A stretch of 64,000 bases of DNA from Pseudomonas poae. GTDB taxonomy: Bacteria > Pseudomonadota > Gammaproteobacteria > Pseudomonadales > Pseudomonadaceae. The notes below the pieces were generated by a model. That model had not been told where the DNA came from. It saw only the letters and a list, made by a program, of their open reading frames with translations, and did no database searches. Location: assembly GCA_004000515.1 (NCBI GenBank), contig CP034537.1:5160001-5224000 (forward strand), in the 5' to 3' direction. The stretch's first letter is position 1; each line of letters opens with the position of its first letter. A program made the position numbers and the translations under genes. This document shows positions 28,926 to 38,749 of the stretch, piece by piece.

Positions 28926-30565
28926 ATGAACAGCCAGCAAACCGTATTGCGGGTCGACAACCTGAGCATCGAATTGCCCAAGGGCGCCGACCGCAGCCAC
29001 GCCGTGAGCGGCATCAGCCTGGACGTGCGCAAAGGTGAAATCCTGTGTGTGATCGGCGAGTCGGGCTCGGGCAAGTCCGTGCTGTCAGCGGCGATCATGG
29101 GCGATTACGCCAAAGGCCTTAGGCATGCCGGCGGCGTGATCGACTTTCTCGGTGACGATATCTGCACCCTGGACGAACACCGTTTACGTGCGCTGCGCGG
29201 CAACCGCATCGCGATGATTTTCCAGGAGCCGATGGCGGCGCTGAACCCGGCGATTCGCATTGGCAAGCAAGTGGAAGAGATCTTCGATATCCATGCACCG
29301 CAGATGCCAGCGGCTGAACGCCGTGAACGCATGCTGGCGCTGCTGGAATCCACTCAATTACCGGACCCGCCGCGCATTGCCAACAGCTTTCCCCATCAAC
29401 TCTCCGGCGGCCAATGCCAGCGGGTGGTGATCGCCATGGCCTTGGCGATGAACCCGGATTTACTGATCGCCGACGAGCCCACCACCGCCCTGGATGTGAC
29501 CACCCAGGCGCAGGTGTTGAAACTGGTGCGTGATCTGCGTGGCCGGGGCCAACACGGCATCCTGTTCATCACCCATGACTTTGGCGTGGTGGCGCAGATT
29601 GCCGACCGCATCGCCGTAATGGAAGGCGGCCGGCTGGTGGAAATCGGCGAGCGCGATCAGGTCTTGAATGCCCCCGCTCATCCCTACACCCGCAAACTCA
29701 TCGCCGCAGTGCCGGCCTTGCACCCCGAGTTGCATGTGCCGAGCGCGGACGGCGAAATGGCCTGCGCATCGAACACCTGACCAAGACCTACAACGTCGGC
29801 GGCAGCTCCGTGGCGGCGCTGCGCAACGTGTCGCTGAACCTGCCACGGGGCAAGACGCTGGCGATTGTCGGCGAGTCCGGCTCGGGCAAAAGTACCTTGG
29901 TCAAGGCGGCGATTCGTTTGGTGGACAGCGACAGCGGCCATGTGTGGGTGGGCGATACCGACTTCCTGGCGTTGCAAGGTTCGGCCCTGGCGGCGAACCG
30001 GCGGCGTATCCAGATGATTTTCCAGGACCCGTACGGCTCGCTGAACCCCCGCCATCGGGTCGGCGACATCATCGCGCGCGCCGCGCAATTGCGCGGCTTG
30101 TCGGCCAAGGATGCGTGGGCCGAGGCCGGTGATTTGCTTGAGCAAGTCGGCCTCAAGCGCGATGCCTTGCAGCGCAAGCCCCGGCAGTTCTCCGGCGGCC
30201 AACGCCAACGCATCGGCATCGCCCGCGCCCTGGCGATGCGCCCGGAGGTGCTGATTGCCGATGAAAGCGTGTCGGCGCTGGATGTGTCGGTGCAAAAGCA
30301 GGTGCTGGAGCTGCTGGCCGACCTGCAGAAGCAGTTGAACCTGAGCATCCTGTTTATCACCCACGACCTGCGGGTGGCGGCGCAGATCAGCGACCACATC
30401 GCGGTGATGCGCCAAGGTGAAGTGGTGGAGTACGGCACCGCCGAACAGGTGCTGCTGAGACCGCAGAACAGCTACACGCAAACGCTGCTCGCCGCCGCCC
30501 CCGGAGCATCCGAATTACCCGCCGCAGGGCCGCCACTGAGGCTGATCCGCCCCGCCGCGCACTGA
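28926..30565 (+). CDS. Double ATP-binding subunit of the peptide-type ABC importer (DppD-DppF fusion or two genes), one frameshift
   Basis: Two complete nucleotide-binding domains follow each other. Domain 1 from the ATG at 28926 has GESGSGKSVLS, LSGGQCQR and LLIADEPTTALD; domain 2 has GESGSGKSTLVK, FSGGQRQR and LIADESVSALDVS. Between them the frame slips near 29763; adding one base gives GEMALRIEHLTKTYNV, one protein of about 547 residues, like GsiA or YejF. Alternatively the ATG in GEMA starts a separate second gene. GGAGTTGAGC before the start couples it to the permease stop. Confidence 0.87.
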
Positions 30566-30649
30566 GTTCGACCCTTTCCCCGCGTCGCAGCATTCGCTGC
30601 GGCAACGGGCTGCTGTTGCCAAAAATAAACCAATAACGAGAGCCAAACC

Positions 30650-31819
30650 ATGCGACCAACCATAGGCTACTTCGCTCTGATCCCCGTGCTAGGCGCCCTT
30701 GCGGCACCGGCCATGGCCATTCAGGTCACCGACAACCTCGACCTCGGCGGCGCGGTACGTGCGCGCTGGGACTACGACCCGGATCGCGGTATCCAGAAAT
30801 TCGGCCTGGACACCGCGTTCCTCAGCGCCAAGTACAACTCCGACACCTGGATCGGCGAGGCGCAGTACCGCTTTTACGGGCGCTCGTACCCTTACCAGTA
30901 CACCAAGAACTACGGCGATATCCAGTTCGCCAAGTTCGCCTGGGTCGGCTACAAGTTCAACCCCGACCAGCAGGTGCAAGTGGGCCTGAACACCGTGCCG
31001 TTCGGCCTGCAGCCGTACTTCGGTAGCACCTTCTATGAAACCCTGGGCAACGTGATCGGCCTGGAAGACGTGCAGCAGATCGGTACCAAATACATCCAGC
31101 AAAGCGGTGACTGGAATATCCAGGCCGGCTACTACCTGCGCCCGGCGTGGCAAGGCAAGGGCACTAGCAAGGGGGTGACCTATTCCAGCGTGGTCTCCGA
31201 GGCCGACAGCTACGTGGCCGATGGCAGCAACAACCAGGAACGCAACACTGTGGTGGTGCGGGTGGCCAAGGCCATGGACCTGGGCGACTGGAAGTCCGAA
31301 GTCGGCCTGTCCGGCCTCACTTCCACCCTGGAAAACAAAGACACCGGCAACGATGGCCGGCGCAACGCCGTGGCCATCCATTACCTGGGCAAGAACGGCC
31401 CGTGGGGCGTGCAACTGCAGGCCGCACGCCAACAGATGTCGCCGCGCAACGAAGGCACCGACGGTGTGGTGACCCTGGGTGGCTATGACGGCACCTTCAA
31501 CGTCGCCAGCCGCGGCAACCTGTACGTGGCGGACCTGAGCTACGACGTGGGCGGCAAGTACCTGTTCGACCAGATCAGCGGCGTGAAGCTGTATGCCAAC
31601 TACAGCGCCTTCGATAAATCCGACAACGCGTTCAAGACCTCGCAACGGGTGATCCTCGGCACCTCGTTTTCGGTGAGCAAGCTGTGGGTGGCCACGGAGT
31701 GGTTGATCGGCAAGAACGACCCGTACATCGGTGGCAGCAGCTATACCCAGAGTTTGGGCGCTGGCGGTAGCAACCAGTGGGAGAATCAGCTGTACATGAA
31801 CATCGGGTATTACTTCTAA
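30650..31819 (+). CDS. Outer-membrane porin
   Basis: Intact, 389 residues. A signal peptide ends APAMA at residue 23. The rest alternates aromatic and charged residues as in a beta-barrel (YRFYGRSYPYQYTKNYG, WVGYKFNPDQQVQVGL) and ends in the NIGYYF C-terminal Phe signal for outer-membrane assembly. It follows the ATPase gene by 84 bases, with a possible GC hairpin near 30586-30607 between them, so it may be the outer-membrane entry for the same substrate. Not a close OprD look-alike by eye. Confidence 0.85.
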   Translation: MRPTIGYFALIPVLGALAAPAMAIQVTDNLDLGGAVRARWDYDPDRGIQKFGLDTAFLSAKYNSDTWIGEAQYRFYGRSYPYQYTKNYGDIQFAKFAWVGYKFNPDQQVQVGLNTVPFGLQPYFGSTFYETLGNVIGLEDVQQIGTKYIQQSGDWNIQAGYYLRPAWQGKGTSKGVTYSSVVSEADSYVADGSNNQERNTVVVRVAKAMDLGDWKSEVGLSGLTSTLENKDTGNDGRRNAVAIHYLGKNGPWGVQLQAARQQMSPRNEGTDGVVTLGGYDGTFNVASRGNLYVADLSYDVGGKYLFDQISGVKLYANYSAFDKSDNAFKTSQRVILGTSFSVSKLWVATEWLIGKNDPYIGGSSYTQSLGAGGSNQWENQLYMNIGYYF

Positions 31820-31821
31820 TA

Positions 31822-31904
31822 GGCCACTGACGCCTTCGCAGGCAAGCCAGCTCCCACAGGGAATGCATTCCAAATGTGGGAGCGGGCTTGCTCGCGAAGA
31901 GGCC
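31822..31904. repeat. Two REP elements of different type in outward orientation
   Basis: A GCAGGCAAGCCAGCTCCCACA element (31838 onwards) is followed by TGTGGGAGCGGGCTTGCTCGCGAA (from about 31876), with short flanking arms GGCC. These are the two REP head variants seen elsewhere in this window, here joined tail to tail rather than as a standard REPIN. They separate the porin gene from the LysR gene. Confidence 0.75.
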
Positions 31905-31945
31905 AGAAAAAACACCAAAAAAATAATAAGTGTGGAACCCGAACC

Positions 31946-32821
31946 ATGCGCCAACTGCCCTCCCTCAACATGCTCCGCGTCTTCGAAGAAGTCGCCCGCC
32001 ACCGCAGTTTCAGCCAGGCCGCCGTCGGCCTCAACGTCACCCAGGGCGCGGTCAGCCGCCAGATCAAGCAGTTGGAAGACTATCTTGGCGTCGCCCTCTT
32101 CATCCGTACGCCCCAGGGCCTGTCCCTGACCGAAGCCGGCTTTGCCCTCTCCCCGCACCTGAGCGATGCCTTCGACCATATCGAACGTGCCTTGCAGGCC
32201 GTGCGCGTACCCAACCTGCGCCAGCGCCTGCGCATCGTTGCGCCGCCGACCTGGGCCACCCGTTGGCTATCTGCGCACCTGCGGCGGTTTTGCGAGCGCT
32301 ACCCGGACATCAACCTCAGCGTCACCCACCAGAACAGCCACGCAAGCCTGGCGGAAATCGATTGCCAGATCCGCTTCGGCCTTGAGCCGGCCGCGCATTG
32401 CAGCAGTGAGTTGTTGGTGATGGAGCGCCACATCGCGGTGGCCAGCCCGGAGCTGTTCACAGACGGTCAACCGCCCGACCTGCGCCGCTTTCCGCTGCTG
32501 CATATCCTGCACGATGGCAAGCGCTTGAAGGTGTGGGAAAACTGGCTGGAAGCCATGGGCCGAGACGATATCGATGCAGGCCAGGGCCTGGAATTCAGCA
32601 CCCTGGATCAGGTGATCCACACCGCCCTGGCCGGCGGTGGCTTGGCGGTGATCGACCGGCAGATGATCGAACGGGAGTTGGCCAATGGCAGCCTGCTGCC
32701 GATCACCCCTGTGGAAGTGATCGGCCCTTATGGCTATTGGCTGGATGTGGCGACGGACAAACAGGGTTTGTCCAAGGTTCGGTTGTTTACCGACTGGCTA
32801 AACCGGGTGAGCAGTCCCTGA
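31946..32821 (+). CDS. LysR-family regulator (GcvA-like)
   Basis: Intact, about 291 residues from the ATG at 31946 (MRQLPSLNMLRVFEEVARH). HTH: SFSQAAVGLNVTQGAVSRQIKQLEDYLG. The effector domain has IDCQIRFGL and the conserved GGGLAVIDRQM. It lies after the porin in the same direction, so it probably governs the ABC/porin genes or those of the oxygenase unit. Its 3' end overlaps the convergent nuclease-like gene by 24 bases. Confidence 0.87.
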   Translation: MRQLPSLNMLRVFEEVARHRSFSQAAVGLNVTQGAVSRQIKQLEDYLGVALFIRTPQGLSLTEAGFALSPHLSDAFDHIERALQAVRVPNLRQRLRIVAPPTWATRWLSAHLRRFCERYPDINLSVTHQNSHASLAEIDCQIRFGLEPAAHCSSELLVMERHIAVASPELFTDGQPPDLRRFPLLHILHDGKRLKVWENWLEAMGRDDIDAGQGLEFSTLDQVIHTALAGGGLAVIDRQMIERELANGSLLPITPVEVIGPYGYWLDVATDKQGLSKVRLFTDWLNRVSSP

Positions 32822-33940
32822 CCACGCTTCGCCGCCTGGCAACGTCACTTGCAGATACTCAAGCCTCAGCCCGAACTGAGTGTTCAACCGCTGAATAAAG
32901 TGAGCCGTATCCGGGTCGAGTTCTGGTTCGGCAACAATGACCATCTTTTCCGGTTCAAGGCTCTTGGGGCGATAGGCATACTCAAGTAGCTGCCCGAGCG
33001 CTTCTCTCACCGCTCGGGCAGCGGTGGGTGCGATTTTGATCTCATACAGAAAGCATCGATCATCACTGAGCCGAACCAGCGCATCGGCATAACCGCCTGA
33101 ACCAGACGACTGCTCAGTACCGACGCAGCCTTTGAACTCGTTATCCAGCAACCGGAACAACTCGGTTTGCAGCTTGTTATGGCGCAGCCACACTTGACGC
33201 TGAGTCGCCGGCAAATCGACATAGGCATTGTCCACCCGCGCTGTATGCCCGGCCTTGAAGGGCACACCGCGAGTTTTATTGCGCAAGTGTTCGAATACAA
33301 ACCACGGGAACATACTGCGCTCTGAGGTTTTGTCGCTGAAAGGCGCCAGCGCGCTTAAGTGTTTTGCCAACGCTTGAGCCTTATGAGCCCAGTTGCCTGC
33401 GGGTGAGAAAAAACCAGTGTTTTCACTTAACCATTGAGCAACCTTGTCCTGCATGTGAGGTGCAACCAACGTGTGATAAACCTCCGGATGGAGGGTAGCG
33501 AACGCTCGACCGATCAATAATCGGGGTAGCTTTCTGGTGCGTTTTTCGTCACGCCACTTGGTCATCCGGAGCATTACCTCCTGGTAGTTGTCAGGGCTGC
33601 TATCGGCGGCGATCTCAAGGGTCAGCGCCTTGAACTCCTCACGCAACGCGTCCACCGTCTCACGGCCCAACCCACCCTGCCCGACATTGCACACACCGTT
33701 ACTCGGGGTCAGCCACACTTCGTCGACGATCTCGCCCACACGGCCGCCTTGAATGGCAGCCTTTACCGTGTCGATCGTGTGCCTATAGCGCGGCTTCCAT
33801 GAGCTCTGATAAGGGTTTTTAGGCTCCATGAACCTATCGACTATGAGCGCGGCTTCGGGGCCAAGAGCCGAAAAGAAGGCAGGTGATGCCGAAAAAGCCG
33901 CATCGCGGTCAGTGTTGATCAAAGAGGCAATCTCATCCAC
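32798..33940 (-). CDS. Uncharacterised protein with a C-terminal PD-(D/E)XK nuclease-like domain
   Basis: Intact, 380 residues. The N-terminal 220 residues resemble nothing I recognise. The C-terminal part has the full restriction-endonuclease-like core order: helix with Glu260 (RHNKLQTELFRLLD), Asp286 in GGYADALVRL, Glu300-Ile-Lys302 in FLYEIKIAP, then Gln317 in ALGQLLEYAY. This suggests a metal-dependent nuclease, perhaps a stand-alone defence or repair gene; no methylase or helicase partner is next to it. Codon use looks slightly less GC-biased than its neighbours. The start ATG at 33940 is unopposed upstream. Confidence 0.6.
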   Translation of the reverse strand: MDEIASLINTDRDAAFSASPAFFSALGPEAALIVDRFMEPKNPYQSSWKPRYRHTIDTVKAAIQGGRVGEIVDEVWLTPSNGVCNVGQGGLGRETVDALREEFKALTLEIAADSSPDNYQEVMLRMTKWRDEKRTRKLPRLLIGRAFATLHPEVYHTLVAPHMQDKVAQWLSENTGFFSPAGNWAHKAQALAKHLSALAPFSDKTSERSMFPWFVFEHLRNKTRGVPFKAGHTARVDNAYVDLPATQRQVWLRHNKLQTELFRLLDNEFKGCVGTEQSSGSGGYADALVRLSDDRCFLYEIKIAPTAARAVREALGQLLEYAYRPKSLEPEKMVIVAEPELDPDTAHFIQRLNTQFGLRLEYLQVTLPGGEAWSGTAHPV

Positions 33941-34106
33941 GGCATGACTCCGTTCATTGGCAGGTTGAATAATCCGGGCGCTTACACTACGCCGTTAATC
34001 CTGCTTTTGGCAGAGAACATCATGACCATTACTAACGGCCACGCTCGGTACGGTCGGACTGACGGCGCCGTACCAGCGGGGCTTTATACCGGTGGGCAAC
34101 CTGTAT

Positions 34107-35539
34107 TTACAGCCCACCCATCAACAGGTATTTGATCTCCAGGTAATCCTCCAGCCCGTACTTGGAACCTTCGCGGCCCAACCCCGATTCCTTGATGCCG
34201 CCAAACGGCGCGACTTCCGTGGAGATGATCCCTTCGTTGATACCCACCATGCCGGCTTCCAGGCCCTCGGCCATGCGCCACACCCGGCCGATGTCACGGC
34301 TATAGAAGTACGCCGACAAGCCAAACGGCGTGTCATTGGCACGTTGCAATACCTCGGCTTCATCCTTGAAGCGAAAGCACGCCGCCACGGGGCCGAAGGT
34401 TTCTTCCTGGGCAATCAACATGTCGCCGTGGGCGTCGGTAAGGATGGTCGGTTCGAAAAGGTGCCGCCCAGCGCATGGCGACGCCCGCCGCACAGCAGCG
34501 TGGCGCCCTTCTCCAAGGCATCGCCGACATGGGCTTCGACCTTGGCCAAGGCTGCGGCGTTGATCAGCGGGCCTTGCTCGGTTTCGCCGTCCAGCGCGCT
34601 GCCGACGCGCATGGCGCTGACCGCTTCTGCCAGTTTGCGAGTGAACGCGTCGTACACACCGTCCTGGATAAAGAAGCGGTTGACGCACACGCAGGTCTGC
34701 CCGGTGTTGCGGAACTTGGAGGCCATGGCGCCTTTGACGGCGGCATCCAGGTCGGCGTCGTCGAACACAATGAAGGGCGCGTTGCCGCCCAGTTCCAGCG
34801 AGACTTTCTTAAGGGTGTCTGCTGCCTGGCGCATCAGCAGTTTGCCGGTGCGGGTGGAGCCAGTGAACGACAGCTTGCGCACCACGCTGGAAGCTTGCAG
34901 TGCACCGCCGATGGCGACGGCATCGCCGGAGACAATGTTGAACACACCGGCGGGAATGCCCGCTTGTTCGGCCAGTACCGCCAGGGCAAAGGCTGACAGC
35001 GGCGTCTCCTCCGAAGGCTTGAGGATCATGGTGCAGCCTGCCGCCAATGCTGGGCCGACTTTGCGAGTGACCATGGCCAGAGGGAAGTTCCACGGGGTGA
35101 TCGCCGCGACCACGCCGATGGCTTCCTTGACCACGATGATCCGCGCATCGGCCTTGTGGCTCGGGATCACGTCGCCGTAAGCCCGCTTGGCTTCTTCGCC
35201 GAACCACTCCAGGAAGCTGGCAGCGTAGACCACTTCGCCCATCGCTTCGGCCAGGGGTTTGCCCTGCTCCAGGCTAAGCAACTGCGCCAGATCCTTCTGG
35301 TTGCTGAGCATCAGCTCACTCCAGCGCTTGAGGCGCTGGCTGCGCTCCTTGGCGGTGAGCTTGCGCCACGCTGGCAAGGCGCGGTTGGCGGCGTCGATGG
35401 CCAAGTCTGTTTCTTCGGCGGCGGCGCGCTGTACCTCGACAATCAGCGCACCATTGGCCGGGTTGACCACCGGGTAAGTCGGCCCACCGCTGGACCAGTG
35501 GCCATCGATGTAGTTGCCAGTACGGATCAGCGGGTTCAT
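34107..35539 (-). CDS. Succinate-semialdehyde-type NAD(P) aldehyde dehydrogenase (GabD-like), one frameshift
   Basis: The ATG at 35539 overlaps the stop of the aldo/keto reductase gene (ATGA). About 477 residues. Cofactor/catalytic motifs: ITPWNFPLAMVTRKVGPAL, FTGSTRTGK, LELGGNAPFIVFDDAD (Glu) and GQTCVCVNRFF (Cys). A T-run is one short near 34455; repaired, GGTFFEPTILTDAHGD continues to the stop at 34107. It is the third gene of the Fae-led operon. GabD-like by overall pattern, but the aldehyde may come from the reductase or Fae reaction. Confidence 0.85.
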
Positions 35540-36569
35540 GCCACGGCCTCGATCAGGTTGAAACGGTCCAGGCCCGGGCGGGCCGCACGCAGGATGCGTT
35601 TGCCGGCGGTGTAGTCGTTGATCACATCGCACGGGGTGTAGTTGCGTTCCAGCTCGTGGAGTTCTTCGGCATCCAGTTGGTGTCGAGGGCCGCCAGCGCG
35701 CTGTCGAATTGTGCGGTGGTATCGGCGCCCACCAGCATCACATCCACGCCTGGGTGATTGGCGACCCAGGCCTGGGCGATCTGTGCGTTGGACACGCCAC
35801 GGGCGCGGGCGACGCGTTGCACCGAATGGGCGATGTCGAACGACGCCTGGTCGCTGTACATCTGCTGGGTGAAGAAGTCGGTCTGGTTGCGGGTGGACTG
35901 CACTTCGCCGGTGAGCAAGCCACGGGCCAGCGGGCTGAATACCGAGACGCCCAGGCCCTGGTCGCGACAGAACGGGATCATCTCGCGCTCTTCTTCGCGG
36001 TACGCGCAGTTCAGTTGCAGCTGCATGTTGATCGGCTTGACCCAACCATTGCGTTCACACGCCATGAGGATCTTGGCCAACTGGCCGGTGAGCATGGTCG
36101 ACACGCCGATGTAGCGGGCCTTGCCGGAACGCACGATGTCGTTCAGCGCGCACATGGTTTCTTCCACCGGGGTGTTCACGTCGAAGTAATGCAGCATGAA
36201 CACGTCGACGTAATCCATGCCGAGGCGGCTCAGTGACGCGTCGATGCTGTCCATGATGTGCTTGCGCGAATGCCCGCTGGCATTGATGCCGCTACGAGTG
36301 CCGTAGCCGACTTTGGTGGTGACTACGATGTCGTCACGTCGCGCCACGCGCTTGAGAATGCGCCCGACGACTTCTTCGCCAACGCCAGCCGAATAGAAGT
36401 CGGCCAGGTCGATGAAGTTGACGCCGTTGTCCAGGGCGTGGGCGACGATGGGCTCGCTTTGCTTCTCGTCGAAGATCCACGGTTTCCAGTCCGGGGTGCC
36501 CATGTTCATGGTGCCCAGGCACAGGCGCGAGACTTGCAGGCCGGAGTTGCCCAAACGGATATATTGCAT
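35536..36569 (-). CDS. Aldo/keto reductase, C-terminal frameshift
   Basis: The ATG at 36569 has a strong AGGAGA site and lies 11 bases after the Fae stop. About 344 residues, TIM-barrel AKR family: NFIDLADFYSAGVGEE (catalytic Asp and Tyr), KVGYG (Lys) and FMLHYFD (His). An A is missing near 35676; repaired, DTKLDAEELHELERN continues to IEAVA and the stop at 35536. NADP-linked reduction or oxidation of an aldehyde or ketone is expected. Middle gene of the operon. Confidence 0.85.
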
Positions 36570-36579
36570 GGGATTCTCC

Positions 36580-37092
36580 TCAGGCCTTAGCCGTGTAGAA
36601 AGGGTTGCTGATGTGGTTGACCACATCCGCCAGTTGCGCGGTGTAGGGCGTACCGGTCAGGGCGGCGCGGATCGCGGTGCGGCAGGCGTTGTAGTTGTTC
36701 AAGTAGACGGCATCCAGGTCATCGCAGCCTGGGTTGACCCAGTTGGCGGTAACGATGGCCCACTCGTCCTCGGCTTCCGGCGGCAGGGTGCCGTCGAGCA
36801 AGGCTTCCAGCACAGCCTTGGCGATACCGGCCTGGGATGCGCCCCAGGTGGCATTGCCGTGCAGGTCGCTGCTGATTTCAGCCTTGTTGACGTAGAGGGT
36901 CATGGGTTTGACTGGGATGTTCGGCTGGGCAATTACCATGAACGGGCAGTGACCCTGGCTCGGTGACGCGAGGCTATTGGCAAACGCCTGGCCGGCCGGG
37001 CCGTTGCGTGGACCGATGAGGATGTTGATGTGGGCAGCATTGACGCCTGGGCCTTCGAAGCCTTCGCCGATGTACAGATCAAGTGCTTTCAT
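36580..37092 (-). CDS. fae: Formaldehyde-activating enzyme (Fae) homologue
   Basis: Intact, 170 residues. The N-terminal YIGEGFEGPGVNAAHINILIG with His21, then PRNGPAGQAFANSL, VIAQPNIPVKPMTL and the late YNACRTAIRAAL match Fae, which condenses formaldehyde with tetrahydromethanopterin in methylotrophs. Pseudomonads are not known to make that cofactor, so a different acceptor or reaction is likely. It leads an operon with an aldo/keto reductase and an aldehyde dehydrogenase, which fits aldehyde handling. No strong Shine-Dalgarno site precedes the ATG at 37092. Confidence 0.82.
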   Translation of the reverse strand: MKALDLYIGEGFEGPGVNAAHINILIGPRNGPAGQAFANSLASPSQGHCPFMVIAQPNIPVKPMTLYVNKAEISSDLHGNATWGASQAGIAKAVLEALLDGTLPPEAEDEWAIVTANWVNPGCDDLDAVYLNNYNACRTAIRAALTGTPYTAQLADVVNHISNPFYTAKA

Positions 37093-37250
37093 TTCGCAAA
37101 CGCTCGTTGTTGTTATGGGGAGCTTGTTGGCGAGATTTTTAGCACCGGGGGTCAAAACGGCCGTAACCATTAAAAGTCATGGGGCTGTGACTTTTTCTCA
37201 TACCCCCTGCGACGATCGATGCCGTCTTGTGCGTTGACCATCTTTGTTAC

Positions 37251-37298
37251 ACACCATATAGTGTGCCCACAAACAAAACAGACCACTACATAGTGTGC
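37251..37298 (+). promoter_or_regulatory. Paired NrdR-box-like palindromes upstream of nrdB
   Basis: The 323-base divergent space 37093-37415 holds ACACCATATAGTGTG at 37251-37265 and a related CCACTACATAGTGTGC at 37283-37298, centres roughly three helical turns apart, as in known NrdR box pairs. A weaker third copy, CCACACTATGCGCAG, lies near 37316. NrdR represses ribonucleotide reductase genes in response to dATP. The rest of the space shows nothing else definite. Confidence 0.7.
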
Positions 37299-37415
37299 AG
37301 TATCGGTATTTACCGACCACACTATGCGCAGTATTTCAATGCCTTGAAGCCTGCAAATCGCACATTTATGGACGGGTTCACAGACCGTCCGAACAGACCA
37401 GGAAGGAGTATTTCG

Positions 37416-38666
37416 ATGCTGAGTTGGGATGAAGTCGACAACGAAGACACCGGTGCAGCGGTGATCAAGGGCGCCAACGCCGGCCACGCCAGTGAAGCCA
37501 ACATGGACCGCCTCGACGGTGCTGGCGCTGCTGCCGCGCTGGAAGCGCGTAATGTGACCGCCAACGACTCCGCCGCGATCATCCGCGCCAAGGCCGCCCT
37601 CGACAAACTCGACGTCGCCGAAGGCCTCGCCGAGCTGGAAGGCTCCGCCGCCCGCGTCGCCGTTGACGAAAAGCGCATGATCAACTGCCGCGCCGACCTC
37701 AACCAACTCGTGCCGTTCAAGTACGACTGGGCCTGGCAGAAGTACCTCGACGGCTGCGCCAACCACTGGATGCCGCAAGAGGTCAACATGACCGCCGACA
37801 TCGCCCTGTGGAAAAACCCCGAAGGCCTGACCGACGACGAGCGCCGCATCGTCATGCGCAACCTGGGCTTCTTCTCCACCGCCGACTCGTTGGTAGCGAA
37901 CAACCTGGTGCTGGCCGTGTACCGCCTGATCACCAACCCGGAGTGCCGCCAGTACATCCTGCGCCAGGCCTTCGAAGAAGCGATCCACACCCACGCCTAC
38001 CAGTACTGCATCGAATCGCTGGCCATGGATGAAGGCGAGATCTTCAACATGTACCACGAGATTCCATCGGTCGCTAAAAAGGCAGCCTGGGGCCTGAAGT
38101 ACACCCGTTCGATCTCCGATCCGAAGTTCGAAACCGGTACCGTCGAGACCGACAAAGAACTGCTGCGCAACCTGGTCGCCTACTACTGCGTGCTGGAAGG
38201 CATCTTCTTCTACTGCGGCTTCACCCAGATTTTGTCGATGGGCCGTCGCAACAAAATGACCGGCGTGGCCGAGCAGTTCCAATACATCCTGCGCGATGAG
38301 TCGATGCACCTGAACTTCGGTATCGACGTGATCAACCAGATCAAAATCGAAAACCCACATTTGTGGGATGCCGAGATGAAGGAAGAAGCGACCCAGATGA
38401 TCCTGCAAGGGACTCAACTGGAGATCGAATACGCCCGCGATACCATGCCGCGCGGTGTATTGGGCATGAACGCGGCGATGATGGAGGATTACCTCAAGTT
38501 CATCGCGAATCGTCGTCTGTCGCAGATTGGCTTGAAGGAAGAGTATCCAGGGACGACGAATCCGTTCCCTTGGATGAGCGAGATCATGGACTTGAAGAAA
38601 GAGAAGAACTTCTTCGAAACCCGTGTGATCGAGTACCAGACCGGCGGCGCGCTGAGCTGGGACTAA
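37416..38666 (+). CDS. nrdB: Class I ribonucleotide reductase beta subunit
   Basis: Intact, 416 residues; the ATG at 37416 follows AGGAAGGAG. Diiron ligands and radical site are visible: [10 protein letters not shown] (Asp), [12 protein letters not shown] (Glu, His, Tyr), [10 protein letters not shown] (Glu), and [10 protein letters not shown] (Glu, His). It makes deoxyribonucleotides together with NrdA. nrdA is not within the 3.4 kb upstream, which is filled by the opposite-strand Fae operon, so nrdB has its own promoter with NrdR-type boxes. Confidence 0.95.
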   Translation: MLSWDEVDNEDTGAAVIKGANAGHASEANMDRLDGAGAAAALEARNVTANDSAAIIRAKAALDKLDVAEGLAELEGSAARVAVDEKRMINCRADLNQLVPFKYDWAWQKYLDGCANHWMPQEVNMTADIALWKNPEGLTDDERRIVMRNLGFFSTADSLVANNLVLAVYRLITNPECRQYILRQAFEEAIHTHAYQYCIESLAMDEGEIFNMYHEIPSVAKKAAWGLKYTRSISDPKFETGTVETDKELLRNLVAYYCVLEGIFFYCGFTQILSMGRRNKMTGVAEQFQYILRDESMHLNFGIDVINQIKIENPHLWDAEMKEEATQMILQGTQLEIEYARDTMPRGVLGMNAAMMEDYLKFIANRRLSQIGLKEEYPGTTNPFPWMSEIMDLKKEKNFFETRVIEYQTGGALSWD

Positions 38667-38683
38667 TCAACAACACAGATCCA

Positions 38684-38709
38684 ATGTGGGAGCAAGCCCG
38701 CTCCCACAT
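38684..38709 (+). terminator. REP-derived hairpin after nrdB
   Basis: ATGTGGGAGC, six bases, GCTCCCACAT forms a perfect 10-bp stem 18 bases after the nrdB stop. It is a single compact REP-type palindrome and could act as terminator or 3'-end protector. Confidence 0.6.
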
Positions 38710-38749
38710 GGGTTTGCGGTGCTTTCCGGATTTTGTAATCAAGCCATTT

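Noticed and set aside
34022..34135. Small plus-strand frame beginning MTITNGHARY
   Set aside because: Overlaps the end of the aldehyde dehydrogenase gene, has no Shine-Dalgarno site and no family resemblance. A GGTACGG/CCGTACC hairpin nearby lacks a T-run.
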